Shown: positions 49,301 to 61,042 of the stretch, piece by piece
How the letters are laid out: every line of letters begins with the position of its first letter
Numbering within the stretch: the stretch's first letter is position 1
Assembly: GCA_031772625.1 (NCBI GenBank)
Contig: CM062810.1
Location: forward strand, 451,670,014-451,734,013
Direction of reading: 5' to 3'
DNA from: Pinus tabuliformis
Lineage: Eukaryota > Streptophyta > Pinopsida > Pinales > Pinaceae
DNA length: 64,000 nt
The notes under the pieces: model-generated
Told to the model about the DNA's origin: nothing
Database searches by the model: none
The model's input: only the letters and a program-made list of their open reading frames with translations
Translations under genes and position numbers: made by a program

Positions 49301-50672
49301 TGTTTTCTTTCCATAAGGGGCCACATGAGAGCTTAGTCATTGATCCAACCCTACAATGCCCATTATTTCTCTACACCAATATAACTTCTTAGTGCTCACA
49401 GACTTTGTCAATGCATTTGTAGTATTCTTCAAAGTGTCCACTTTTACCAACAACACGTTTTTGTCTTCTACCATATCCCTCACAAAGTGGTACTCAACGC
49501 CAATGTGATTTGTCTTTCAATGATAAGAAGGTTTCTTTCCCATGAAAATTGCACTTTGGCTATCACAGTCTCCTTATAGCTCATTTTACTAACCCCATAC
49601 TTGAACACAATCTCTACAACCAAACTGCTTCCTTTTGTGCATGAGTGGCTACCATGTATTCTGCCTCTCTAGTTGACAGTGCCACTACATATTGTCTCTT
49701 ACACAACTGACTACACCTCCAAATAGGTTAAACACATACCCACTTGTAGATCTTCCCTGATCCAAATCTCTAGTCCAATCTGCATCGATGAAGCCACTGA
49801 TTTCCAAAACTCTATCCAAACCTGGTCCTCCTTGGCAGCATAAACGATAATCACTAGTCCCAAGCAAATACCTAAAAGCCCACTTCACTATTGTCCAATG
49901 CTCCTTGCCTGGTTTTGACCTAAACCTGTTCAATACTCCCACTACATGTGCAATGTCTGCTCTAGTATAGACCATTACATATATCAGGCTACCGGCTGCA
50001 CTTGCATATGGAACATGGGAAATGTCCTCTTCCTCTTCTTATGTCTTCAGACACTATTCAATAGATAACTTTACACCTACAGGAATAAGAACTTTCACCG
50101 GTTTACTATCCTGCATATTAAACCTCTGTCGTATTCCCTTAACATACTTCCTTTGGTTTAACCAGAGCTTCCTCTTTTCCCGATCTCGGTTAATTTTCAT
50201 GCCCAAAATATAGTATGCATAACCAATATATTTCATGTCAAATTCGGAGGACAATTGGGTCATCAAATCCACGATAATTTCTATCATTTCCAACCAGCAA
50301 CATATCATCCACATACAAGGCCAGATAAATAACACGATCACCAACTAATTTAAAATATATGTGGTGATCTACTTTTCTTCTGGTGAAGCCAAGTCCTCGT
50401 ATAAATGTATCAAATTTTTGATACCACATCCTTGGTGACTGTTTTAACCCATATAGAAATGTTTTAAATTTTCATGCCAATTATTTCTTACCCTTCACCA
50501 CAAGGAATTCAGGTTGCTTCGTGTAGATCTCTTCTTTCATATCCCCATGAAGAAATGTTCTCTTCACATCCATCTATTCCACCTCAAAATCAAAAGTAGC
50601 AACAATAGCTAAAACAAATCTAATAGAAGCTACCTTGGTAACAGGAGAAAAAATATCACCAAAATCAGTTCC
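49301..50672 (-). pseudogene. RT and RNase H of copia D2
   Basis: RT reads MWYQKFDTFIRGLGFT and LYVDDMLLVGND (50429-50238). It continues to EFDMKYIGYAYYILGMK and LNQRKYVKGI (50344-50054). RNase H (49975-49685) reads FIDADWTRDLDQ and STSGYVFNLFGG, then decays. The same order and family as D, with more stops and frame changes. The N-terminal RT breaks off at 50672 at the junction with the inverted LTR, where the matching D sequence would read on from ATCACCAAAATCA. Confidence 0.88.
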
Positions 50673-50986
50673 CTATATTAGGCTGGGCAGACCTACCTAT
50701 GGTTTTGTGCATGGTTTTCACACATGGTTTTGGATGTGATGGTTTTCGGTCCATGGTTTTGGATACAATGGTTTTTGGTCCATGGTATTGGATGCTTAAA
50801 CATGTATAAATATGTATTGTAACATTCAAAGGAATATAATGAAAATTCAAGTTGGTAGTCCTGGTTTTGGGATCTAGGGGAAAATATCTATGCATATGTG
50901 TTTTATGTGTTATACTCTCACATTGTTTATTTTCTATGTTTTAGAATTCGTATGGAGGTAATTTATGTATGGGGTTAAAACCTACA
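50673..50986 (+). repeat. Truncated plus-strand LTR of copia D2
   Basis: 314 bp matching the reverse complement of the other LTRs from CCTATATTAGG to the end CCTACA. The first part of the LTR is missing. The TATA box is at 50805-50812. Confidence 0.88.
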
Positions 50987-50988
50987 TT

Positions 50989-51000
50989 TGGTATCGGAGC
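50989..51000 (+). other. Primer-binding site of copia D2
   Basis: TGGTATCGGAGC, two bases after the LTR; one change from the initiator-Met consensus. Confidence 0.88.
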
Positions 51001-51108
51001 TATTTTAGCTTCAAGGGGACACCTTTTTTGCTGAGGGGTTTCACTCGGGCCTGTGGTAGACCCTGTTAAGTGGGAGATCTGTGAGATTTATTCTGGTGGT
51101 GACAGAAG

Positions 51109-52095
51109 ATGGCAAGTAGTGGAAAGATGGAGATTGATAAATTTAATGGTCAGAGTTTTGAGTTGTGGAAACTCAAGATGGAGGATCTTTTGGTGGATAA
51201 ATATTAGCGGATCGTGGTAGATCAGGGTACTAAACGAATGGGAGTGTCTCATGAATAATGGAAGAAGTTGGATCAAAAGGAAAAGAGCATAATATGATTG
51301 TGTGTCTCAAATTCAGTATTGTTGAATGTATTAGCGGAAGCTACAACAAAAGATTTGTGGGAAAAGTTAGGGACTTTGTACCAATATAAGTCTCAGGTGA
51401 ATAAATTGTTCCTATGGAAAAAGATGTATAACCCGAGGATGAAAGGTGGAGACTCAGTGACAAAGAATCTGAATGCATTTAATACTATGGTAAGTTAGTT
51501 ATTGTCTGCTGATATTAAAATTTCAGATGAAGATAAGCGCACTAGTTTGTTGTGTTCTCTACCAGATTCGTGGGATAGTATGGTTATTGCAATAGGTAGA
51601 AATGCAAATGCCTTGTAGTTTGATGAATTAGTCTCATCCTTGCTGACGGAGGAGATGAGACGGAAAAATATGGAGAGCCAAAATGGTGATGCCTTGTCTA
51701 TATGAGGATGGTCCCAGAATAGAGACAAAAGTAAGTCATTGAGTGGGAGATATAAATCTAGAGGGAGATCTAAATATCCAAGAAAAATTGTAAAGGTCGT
51801 GTGTTGGAAATGCTGAAAGGAAGGCCACTACAAAAGGGACTGTAAATCTAAAGCTCCTGAAAGAGGAAAGGGATCTGATGATGCTCCTTTTGCAGAGGCG
51901 AAAACCACCTCAGATGAAGGTGGGGATGTGTACTTGGATTCTTCAAGTACACATTTAGATCATGAGGCATGGTTGATTGGGTCAGGTGCATCCTCTCACT
52001 TCACTCCCCATAGAGTGTGGTTCTGCGAGTATGAGAAACGCGATCATTGTGATGTCTTCTTAGGGGATGATAAGAAGGCTAGAATCATTGGTCAT
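51109..52095 (+). pseudogene. Gag and protease start of copia D2
   Basis: Starts at the ATG 51109 (MASSGKMEIDKF). The blocks at 51109, 51298 and 51928 share one frame. Gag shows FELWKLKMEDLL, LWEKLGTLYQ, GDSVTKNLNAFNT and PDSWDSMVIAIGR. The zinc knuckle reads CWKC-stop-KEGHYKRDC. The protease begins WLIGSGASSHFTPHR, with the catalytic Asp changed to Gly. The match to D ends near 52095 (KKARIIGH), so integrase is lost. Stops are frequent. Confidence 0.9.
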
Positions 52096-54302
52096 GTTAG
52101 CTACCTATACCAATAGGTTTCATGTTTCATGATTGGCAGGGAAAGTGCCAATATGATCTGCATTGGTGATACCAGGATCTCATATTGTTGTGAAAGGCAC
52201 ATGGCTCCAGTTGGTTGATTTTGTCCTACTTCTAAATGGGTGATCCAACAGTCTAAGTTGGGCCATGCCATGTTTCAATTTTCTATTGTAGATTAGAGAA
52301 AGAAATCTGTCCAAACAGTTCAATCTTGGCAGATAAAGTAATTAGGTAGAGAATGAAGGTTCCCAACTATTTAATCTGGGGCCTTGGAAGTAATAATGTT
52401 AGTTGTAGATGGAAAATAAAAAGAAAAAGCCAAAGGAAAAGAAAAGGCACATGAGGGTTTGCAAGTCTAAGTGCACCCTCCTTGGAGTAACAAAAAATGC
52501 TAGGCAATAGAGTGGGTAGGTAGATGGGGTTGCAGAAGAATTATTTATGACTGATTCACTGGCCCAAGAAAAGGAAAAACATGGTGCCAGTGCAGGCCTC
52601 TCATTCAGCAGTTTTGCAACACTACAATGGAGCATGTCTAACCCCCTCATCACCCCCATTACACTCATTACTAACATCCCAATACTACCTATGCTCATGG
52701 AAAAAGTCAAAGTTTTGTTGGTTCTTACTTCTTTAAAAGCCACATTTCTTGTCTAAAAATTCTTTTCATTTTCATCTACTTCCTAAACTAAGTTGATTTC
52801 ATATAAACTTAGTGTTTTCCCTTCATCCACCTTTTCCACTCATATTAACTCCTAATTTCCTATTATCTAACTCCCTATACTCCCTTTCCCCTATTATTAG
52901 GATAATCCTATAGAACAAATCCCAAATATGTACATATTCCCTCCCCCGGGCATTATAGCCATACGCTTGAATATTGGAAAATCATGCAGGTATAAAGTCT
53001 GCTTGCATGTGGTTGTATGAAGTCAGGGATTAGATTGACCTCTGGTCAGTTTGATAACCTAAGCTATACCCCCTTTCCCTTTTACAACCCTTTGAAATCA
53101 TTTACCCACTCTACTTGCAACAAAGCCTTGTAAAAAACCCATTTTTCCGTTTTATCCAAAGTTTGTTTAGAAATGCGCACTTTTACAAAAAAGCATTGAA
53201 AAACCCATAAACTCCGCCAAAGTCTAAAGCTTCCGCCTGGGCGCTCATTTCCAGAAAAACAATAAAATATGCCCCGCCCGCTGCCATATTGTCCTGCCAT
53301 CTTGTTGACCTGTCGACCGTCGGATCTGGGCTTTCCCATCCGACGGCCCTCATCCATATCGGGTCATCCCCGATGACCGAACGTTACCTCCCGAGAAATT
53401 GTCAGAGGATGACGTCAGGCCTTTGCCACACGTCGCTCCCAAATCTCATCGGGCCACCCTCTGACAATACTGCGACCGTATCCAGAGCGGTCTGAGCAAA
53501 CCACTTACCGCTTGTTGTTTCCCACTTCTCCCGTCACGTCCTAGTCACCGCCACGGCGCGCCGACGTCATGCCACTCAGTGTCGCATCAGCACTCAGCCC
53601 GCCACTACTCTGACCTGTCCACCACCTCACCAGTCCCCGTGGACCACTCACAGGCCGCCACGTCACCCTTCCGTACCCGACCCCACCTGATGATGTCATC
53701 CAAAAAAAGCGCCAATAACCCAAAAAGTCCATATTTTCGCCAAAAATCGTGGTTTTTGTCACTTTTGGCAAAAGAACTATTGCTCCGCTCTGCATGAAAA
53801 ATATGATCTTTTCATCGCCAACCTGCAGAATTCAACTTAAAGGTCGTGGACGCTTCCAATCTACCTGCATTGTAACCATTGCCGACAATTCACCAGGTGT
53901 TTATCCGACTTTCCCATCCGCGCCTGGTTTTGAGTAAGATTTGCCAAGCAAGCATAAAAAGAGTCAAAATCACTGTAATTACCAGCAATTCTCCAGTGAC
54001 CAGCATCAATTTTCAGTGGTAGGGTCGAAATTCACCTGCAAGTCCACACAGCCAAGTTTTCATAAACTTACAGTCAGTCCGCACATTCGTGGACTTGAAA
54101 CCTGAGCTGCACTGATTCACCGAGAAAACAGCGTTATTAATCCCAGCAGTTGCTCATTTATCTCTCTTTGGAGCATTTCGACTGTTCTCACCACAATTTA
54201 CCCAGTTTTCCTTGCAAAATTGCCTCACTCTTGCAAAATAACCCTCTGTGTTGCTTTGTCCAGTAAAGCAAATCCTTATACAATTCAGAGTTCTAATTAG
54301 CC
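52096..54302. other. Noncoding region before the 54.3-kb ORF, with GC-rich block
   Basis: No gene seen. 53180-53720 is GC- and CpG-rich with repeated CCACGTC, CCGTCGGA and GACGTCA words. 53940-54300 is AT-richer and leads to the start codon. Length (2.2 kb) and position resemble the spacer upstream of the accessory ORF of element A. It could hold a promoter; none is proved. The minus-strand ORF 53795-53541 looks like a by-product of GC content. Confidence 0.45.
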
Positions 54303-57300
54303 ATGGAAACACCAGTAGCATTAAATGTCCCACCTATGAATGCCCCACACAGAGAGTTAGAGTGGAAGGCCCTGGGTGATAAAGATTATCAGATGACAGA
54401 GACATTCTCAATGAATTCCAAATTTAACATTCATATGCTAAATGAGTTAAAGGCTCAACACCTCAGTGGAGCTGATATCTTAGGGATTTGGGACTCTAAT
54501 TTGCCCATTTTTAACCTTCCTCAAGTCAATGTCCTTCCAGACTTGATCCATAGATGCTGTGAAAACTATGATCCATGTCAAAGAGTTGTTCTCAGTCCCA
54601 CTGGTTCAGTCTTGTTCCATGTCACCCCTGAGGCCATAAATGAGATGTTGCACTTTCACACTACAAAGCCACTTACTCCTCTTTCCATGATGGACTTATT
54701 AAAGAAGGGGGGCAAGTTGTCCAGTGCCCAGGTCATCAAGATTAATCAGTTATTTAGAAAGCCAATCTCTGAAGCTGTGAGAATACCCCCTATTGGAAAT
54801 CCATATCTCAATGACTTGGGCAAAATGCTTGTGGACTTGATCAGTTATGTCCTCGGGTACAGGGGAGTTGAGGATGTTGATGACACCATTATGGCAATGC
54901 TGTCCATATTTTCCCGTAGAAAGCCTCCTACTGTGCACTATGATTATGCTACATATATTGCCAATAAGATTCATGAGCAACTGATGAATCTAGAGAGGGA
55001 GAAGGTGTTCAGATACACTTCATACATCTATCATTTGCTCTTATTTTATCAACCTGACAGTTTCCCTATTCCTCTCACGAAACTTGATGCCCAAGGAAAC
55101 CCAAGGTCTGTAGTATTTTGGACTTCAGTTTTTCATCGCACCTCCTATTCACCATACACATACTGTGAATTCATAGACCTTGTTATCCATCCAGCTATGA
55201 CCTTGTTATTTGGTGTCCCTCCTCCCAGGTTGACCGATGAGATGCAAAGAATACTCCAGCTCTCAAAGGTCTACAGCATTGGTGATTGGTACTTTTACCA
55301 ACACCATACAGTAATCAGAATATATGGCTGTGAGTTGAACCCTTATAGGCTGCCAAGATATGTCCCTATGAGACTCTTTGCCTTGGAGTATTTCAGGCAA
55401 TTTGGGAATGCAGACCAGGTCCATTTCCACAGTAAAAACAAGAAGGTGCAACTAAAGGTCAGGAACCAGCTAGGCCCATTTCTGTACAACAAAAGGGAGG
55501 AGGGATAGAAACAAGCAGATAGGATCCTAGAGACCCTCCAATTAGAAACCCGTTTCCGCTAGGTACCTTATGACCCTAATCATTTCATTTCTCTCAGGAG
55601 GGTAAAACATAAATTGGGTGGCTATGCTCACATCAGATTGCCTCATATTGAAAAATATGCCAATTTAATAAGTTGGAAAGAGGGCACTCTAGAAGAGCCA
55701 ATCACTAGAGAGAAAATGCTACAAAGAGAGGCAAAGAACATTGAGAAAGAGGCTGACTTGGAAACTTGTGGGCAGGTTTCCTCTTCCTAACAAAGGCTAC
55801 TTGGAGCAGCTGCTTCATCTTTTACAGCCCAGCAGCAAGCAGCTAGAACTGTTCAGCAGGTGTCAGGCAAGGGTAAAGAGAAGCAAATGGAGCAGGAACA
55901 ACCACCTCCTAAAGAAGAACAGCAAGAAGAACAACAAAAAGAAGAGCAGCCAATGCAGCAAGAACAAACAACTGAGGCCCCAATATCCACTGGGCAACAA
56001 GGTCAAGAAGTTGTGCCTCCTAGGCAGGAAATGACAGTGGAGGCCTCGATACTGCAAACTCCGCAGAATGAAGACAAAAACCGAAAGAGGGATAGAGAGC
56101 AGGAGACTCCCCTCACCACATCCACAACTCAAGGGGAGAAAAGGCAAAGGATAAATCCCCTTTCTGAAGAAGAGATGCCCATTGGACAATCATTGGGCAT
56201 GGACCCACCAAGCATGGAGGCATCTGCCAGTTCCTTTCAGCAGGAACAAGAAAGAATAATCAGAGGAGAGATCAGCTCCTCAAGTCAGCAAAGGAGAGCC
56301 GAAACAGGCATCAAGCAACAATTCATTGACATAAAAAAGAGAAATCAGACACTCAGGCTCCAGATGTATAATCAATTGCTCAAAATGGACCCTACAAATC
56401 ACCAGAGGCTTATGTCAGCTTATGACATAGCAGAGGGGAAAATGACCATGAGTCATTTCATGCCAACCATGCTGCAGCCACAGTCAACTACAGACTATAT
56501 AAGGACCAACCTAGAGGTTCTTGCAAAAGACATCCACCCTATGGATCAAATAGAACTTCACAAGCAAACGGGTGAGATGGTGTATTCGACACTTGCAGAT
56601 CAGACCTTCTTGGCACATAGGTTGGAAAACATCCTGAACAATACAACCGCCCAACTTGAGTTGGAGAAGGCATCCTCTCAGGCCAAGGACAACAGGATAA
56701 GGTCTCTGGAGGATATAGTCATAGAGCTTGGGCATGACCCAAAGGAACCTAAAGCTATAAAGGAGCTGCTAAAGATAAGAGATTCATACATTGCAGCTCT
56801 AAGAAAGATGATAAAGATCCCAACAACCCTCCACCCTCAAACAGAGGAGGTTGCCCAGCAAAGAAAGGACCAGGATGTATCAACATTGCTGATAACACTG
56901 CATAAACAACTTATCCAGACAGAGGAAAAACTGGGAGAAACAGAGGCTGCATTGCAGGCAGCCCTACAACAGAAAGAAGGAGGCCAAACACTTCAGCCCC
57001 ATCCACAAGTAGTCAACCTTGAGGAACCCCCTCAAACTGTCACCCCTCCTACAGTACAGACAGTGGAGACAGCTCCATCCACATCAGCACCAGCACCAAC
57101 ATCAGAGCAGGCTCCAAGCCTTGACATGCAGAAGCTGAAGAGTGAGATTCAAGCTCTGGAAGCCCAGATGACAAAGCTAAATGAAGCCAAGGAGAATTTA
57201 GCTAAGCTGAATGAAAAATATGACAAATCTAAGCAGAGTGTATCTGAAAAGGGAAGAGAAGTGAAGGCCCTCAAGGAAAAGATAAAGGAGCTAGAGAAAG

Positions 57301-57998
57301 AGCTCACCTTTGACAAAGTGGTAGCTGAGGTCAACACAGTTTTATGGGCCAACATTGGCCAATCAATAACAGATCAATGGCAGTTTATAGAGACTATTCA
57401 TGAGCAAATGGAGCTCATAGGCAAAGCACACAAGGAAGTCCAAAGAGCAAGGGCATCTCTAGGCAATATCCCTGAGATAACCAATAGAATGATCAACGTT
57501 CTCAACAACCGCATAGGTCGTCAGCTGGCAGCAATGGGAATCCCCAATAGAACTAAAACCATCCTGCTGATAAATAGGGTCCTCACATTGAGAAGCCTGG
57601 TACAAACATTGGATAGAAGAAGCCAGGACATGCAGACAGAAGTAAACAAATTCATGGATAAGTTTGCAGCATTACAAAGCATAGGCCTTCCTGGCTTACT
57701 GAACAGCGCAGGGAGGCTACTATCACATGAGAACTATGAAAAAAGGGTCAATGCATTTTCCACCATTCAGATCACTGTAAGACCAAGTACCTCAGAGGAA
57801 ACAGGTCCAGCATCTGGGCAAAGTCTCTATGACAGAGTAGAGAACTTATTTTTTATTATGAATGAGATCAAACATTTGTTTGAAGTGCCTCCAAACTTCT
57901 ACAAATATACAGAGGCAGATGAAATCTTAGATGCAATTTTGAGACATCAATTTCCCACACAGGAATGGTGGACCAGAATGATACAGTTGTTACTATAA
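54303..57998 (+). pseudogene. 1232-codon ORF of unknown function, three clustered stops
   Basis: Two open blocks (54303-55508, 401 residues; 55860-57998, 712 residues) share one frame. The 351 bp between them also reads as protein-like sequence in that frame, broken by TAG at 55506, TAG at 55560 and TAA at 55788. The whole is thus one 1232-codon frame. The ATG context GCCATGG is good. Residues 1-430 look globular (SPTGSVLFHVTPEAINEML, then VDDTIMAMLSIFSRR and YIYHLLLFYQPDSFPIPLT). Residues 520-680 are Gln/Glu/Pro-rich, with a basic K-R-Q-R patch. Around 940-1010 there is a Leu/Lys/Glu coiled coil, and a helical C-terminus follows. No retroviral enzyme motif, zinc knuckle or clear membrane segment. 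It ends just before an LTR-like segment and element G. It may be a retrotransposon accessory ORF or an uncharacterised gene. Confidence 0.7.
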
Positions 57999-59231
57999 AC
58001 AAAAGGCTTTCATCAAGCTTTTTCATCAAAAAATATAAGTCCTCATGTTCAGAAATTTTGATGCATTCAGTATGTCTGGAGAAGAATGGACTGAGCCAAC
58101 TCAGCAAACCAATTCGGCCACTAAAGCAACACTGACAGCTACAGATGACGGGGCCGAAAAAGCTACAACATGACAGAGCCATAAAGACACATCATTCAGC
58201 ATTAATGCAGAACGCTCAACCGACTCAGTGGCCTCCAAAGGTCAAAAGGACTTCTGACAAAATTAAAGTGTATTCATTTTGTATTTAGAGCAGCAATAAC
58301 TTCCTTGTCTGCTATCTTGTAAAGTTGTTGAGCGTATTTATTTATCAACTAACTCAGCGGTTCAGATATTTTGTATAACCGATTGTATATATTCCCCCTC
58401 GCATAAGCTTGCAGGGGTTGTTGATTTTCTTTTGAAGACATCCTACGTTGTAAATATTCAGAGTTTAATACAAAGAGCTGATGGAATTTCAAAAGTTTCT
58501 GGATGTCTGATGCATTATGGTGTGTTGAATGCCACAGGATTCCTGTGTATTCTATGGAACAATAAGTTTCTTCAACTTCTTCGTTATTTTGTTACTTCCT
58601 TCATAATCCATTTCATGTGCTATGATTTCACTGTTTAATGGCAAAGAAAAAGAATAGTTTCAGGATTTATTCATGTAATACCCTGAACTCAATCTAAGTT
58701 TTTATGAATGTTTTCCTCAGTTATAGTTGTGATAGTGTAATTCTTAATTGCTGCACCTTTGGACTATAATTTTCACAGTGATCATTGTTTCAAGAATTCA
58801 AGCTTGCTCCTGTGCAATATATCTCATTCTCACACCATCAGTTTAGTGATAAAATCTTAGTTGCTTTATGCTGGCTAATCATATTCCATCACCACAACAC
58901 TAAATTTGTTTCATAGAATTTTTAAATGGCCCTGCAGTTTAAACAATCTCACCCAACATTCCAAACAACTATAGCCATAGACTCCATTGCCTAATGGTTT
59001 AAAACTGTCTGAAGATCTCATCTTAGGTACTGAAAGACATCATTCAACCAAAATTTTAAACCAAACCCTCACTTCATATCTAGCCTAAGATTCTTAAGAA
59101 CAAAGTTAAACAGTCAAAGAGAGAGCCCTCTTTGATTACAGGTTGGCTAGAACCTGTGATCCAAAGCCTGGTTAGTGGTTACCCCGGCCGTATTCCCTCA
59201 GGAGTCAAAGGGAACAACCTGGGTGTTAACA
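57999..59231 (+). repeat. Probable 5' LTR of element G (start not defined)
   Basis: The right end TGTTAACA at 59224-59231 sits five bases before a primer site. The start cannot be fixed because the other LTR lies outside the window. A purine-rich run (GGAGAAGAATGGA, 58078-58090) is one possible left limit. TATA-like TGTATATATTCC lies near 58385. The short ORF 58432-58638 has no motif. Confidence 0.5.
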
Positions 59232-59235
59232 TAAA

Positions 59236-59255
59236 TGGTGACTCCACTGGGAACC
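59236..59255 (+). other. Primer-binding site of element G
   Basis: TGGTGACTCCACTGGGAACC, which begins with TGG as expected. tRNA not identified. Confidence 0.65.
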
Positions 59256-59485
59256 TTGATGAACTTTTCAACCTCCTATCTGATTCTTAATGCCGTAGAT
59301 AAAGCCTGAGTGACAACCCGACAGCCTTAGAAGCTACCTCTGCTTTGCATTTGCAGGAGTATATAAAAGCTACCTCAGTCAATCTTTATTCAGTATTAAT
59401 TTCCATATAGTTGTGCTATAACTTATCAGTCCTTTTCAAAAGATCACTACCTCCTTAGAAATTCTCACAAATAAAGTTATAGAAG

Positions 59486-61015
59486 CTGGCTCCTAAGAAG
59501 AAAACTCGTTTTACAAGATCAAACCCAGATCCTGATCCAGCACCTGAGTTTCAAAATCCAAACTCGATTTCAAAAATCCTCAAGAGACACAAATCAGAAG
59601 GGACTTTATCAGATTCAAGTTCTGAAGTAGGTCTTCAAACTGACATTCCAACCCCTGCTAAGGCTTCTCTACATCCTTTTACAACCGGTCCACAAACTCC
59701 TAGCTATTCATCCACTTCACAAGGTATCCTTTCAAACACTCCATCAACTACACACACCCCTTTCATCCCATTTCCTCCACTTGTCCCATTCATCCCTATT
59801 ATCCCTGTTGTTCCACCAAACATGGCTAATAGATATGCCCCACTACAGTTACCAGCTAATCTAGGGCCTATGCCTCAAGATTATCAAACCAAGATATCAT
59901 ATTTTGATGGTACTGGCTCTTATTCAGCCCTTCAACATACTAAAAAATTGCAGGACTACTTTGAAAATTACGAGATAGATGATGATGGGGTAAGGATGAA
60001 ATTTTTTGTGAAAAGCCTAACAGGAGATGTAAGAACATGGTTTAGATCACTAGCAGCAAACTCTATAGCTGACCCTAAAGCCCTGTATCAAAGCTTTATC
60101 AACCGATGGGAGAAGAAAAAGGACCCACTTCATATATTATCTTAATACAATACTATCAAAAGAGGTCCCCAAGAAACTGTCTTGGATTATTGTGCTCGTT
60201 TTAACAATGTCTACAATGCTATTCCCAAAAATCTCAGACCCCCACCTGATTTATCTCTATAAACCTTTCTTGATGGGTTTGATTCGGATATGGCATACCA
60301 ATTAAGGGAAAGAGCTCCTCGAACTTTAGCCGAAATGCAAGATATAGTAGTGAGTGTGGAAGCCAACCTGATAGCCAAGAGGAATAGGACTAGAACTGAG
60401 AGAAAAACTACCTTCAAAGAAGAGCCTTCAGGATGGGATCATAAATTAGATGCAATAATCACTGGGATGCATAGATTAGGTGACAGAGTAGAATCAGTTG
60501 AAAGGAAGTCATCATGGGAAGCACCCCAGAATAATCCTATTAGGAATCCCAATTTCAGAAGAAACCAAAATCCTAATGTTGGTAAAGCAAATTCTGAACC
60601 AGAGATTAGACCTCCGTTCCAAGAAAATTATACAGAAGCATCCACTTCTAATGAACAGATAGATGACACCCACATTAACCTAATGGGCCTGAATGATGAT
60701 CAACAATTTTTTCTGAGTCAAGAAGATCATAAGGACGATGACATTAAGCAGTTTCAAACCAAGTCAGGTGAGTCATTTGACTTTAAACCAGGCTATGACA
60801 CAGTTGTTTATGAAGTTCATAAGCAATATAAGCTAAGGAGCAGAACTATAAATGTGACAGAGCCTGAGAAAACAAAGGACACTCCACTGCCTAAGAAAAC
60901 CATTGTCACAGAGCCAATTGACAAAACTGATTCAATTACAAATGAAATAACAGTTAAAGAAATAACTGAAGCATCTTCCCCAAATCAACAATCAATGGCT
61001 ACATCACCCTTGTAG
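59486..61015 (+). pseudogene. Gag of Tat-like element G
   Basis: A frame open from about 59486 reads L-A-P-K-K-K-T-R-F, with CTG where element C has the start ATG of MAPKSK. The start codon is therefore either mutated or a CTG. A Pro/Ser/Thr-rich N-terminus leads to MANRYAPLQLPANLG at 59822. The capsid core then reads KISYFDGTGSYSALQHTKKL, VKSLTGDVRTWFRSL and FINRWEKKKD. Stops at 60143, about 60260 and 61013 interrupt one frame. DYCARFNNVYNAIP and QLRERAPRTLAEMQ are the gag C-terminal part. A charged tail follows. No CCHC knuckle is seen. Confidence 0.85.
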
Positions 61016-61042
61016 CCTAATCCAAGCATTACTTCCCAAAAG

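Larger units (their letters stand above)
48816..52095. mobile_element. Copia copy D2 with inverted halves
   Basis: A relative of copia D. 48816-50672 is minus-strand (3' LTR, RNase H, RT). 50673-52095 is plus-strand (truncated LTR, primer site, gag, protease). Both LTRs share the variant end TGTAGG...CCTACA, unlike D (TGAAGG), so both halves probably come from one insertion that was inverted and partly deleted; integrase is absent. Confidence 0.85.

Noticed and set aside
53082..53795. ORFs in the GC-rich block
   Set aside because: High GC lowers stop frequency; no conserved motif and no continuity with neighbours.
55863..56189. Minus-strand Leu/Phe-rich ORF
   Set aside because: Shadow of the Gln/Glu-rich part of the 54.3-kb frame.
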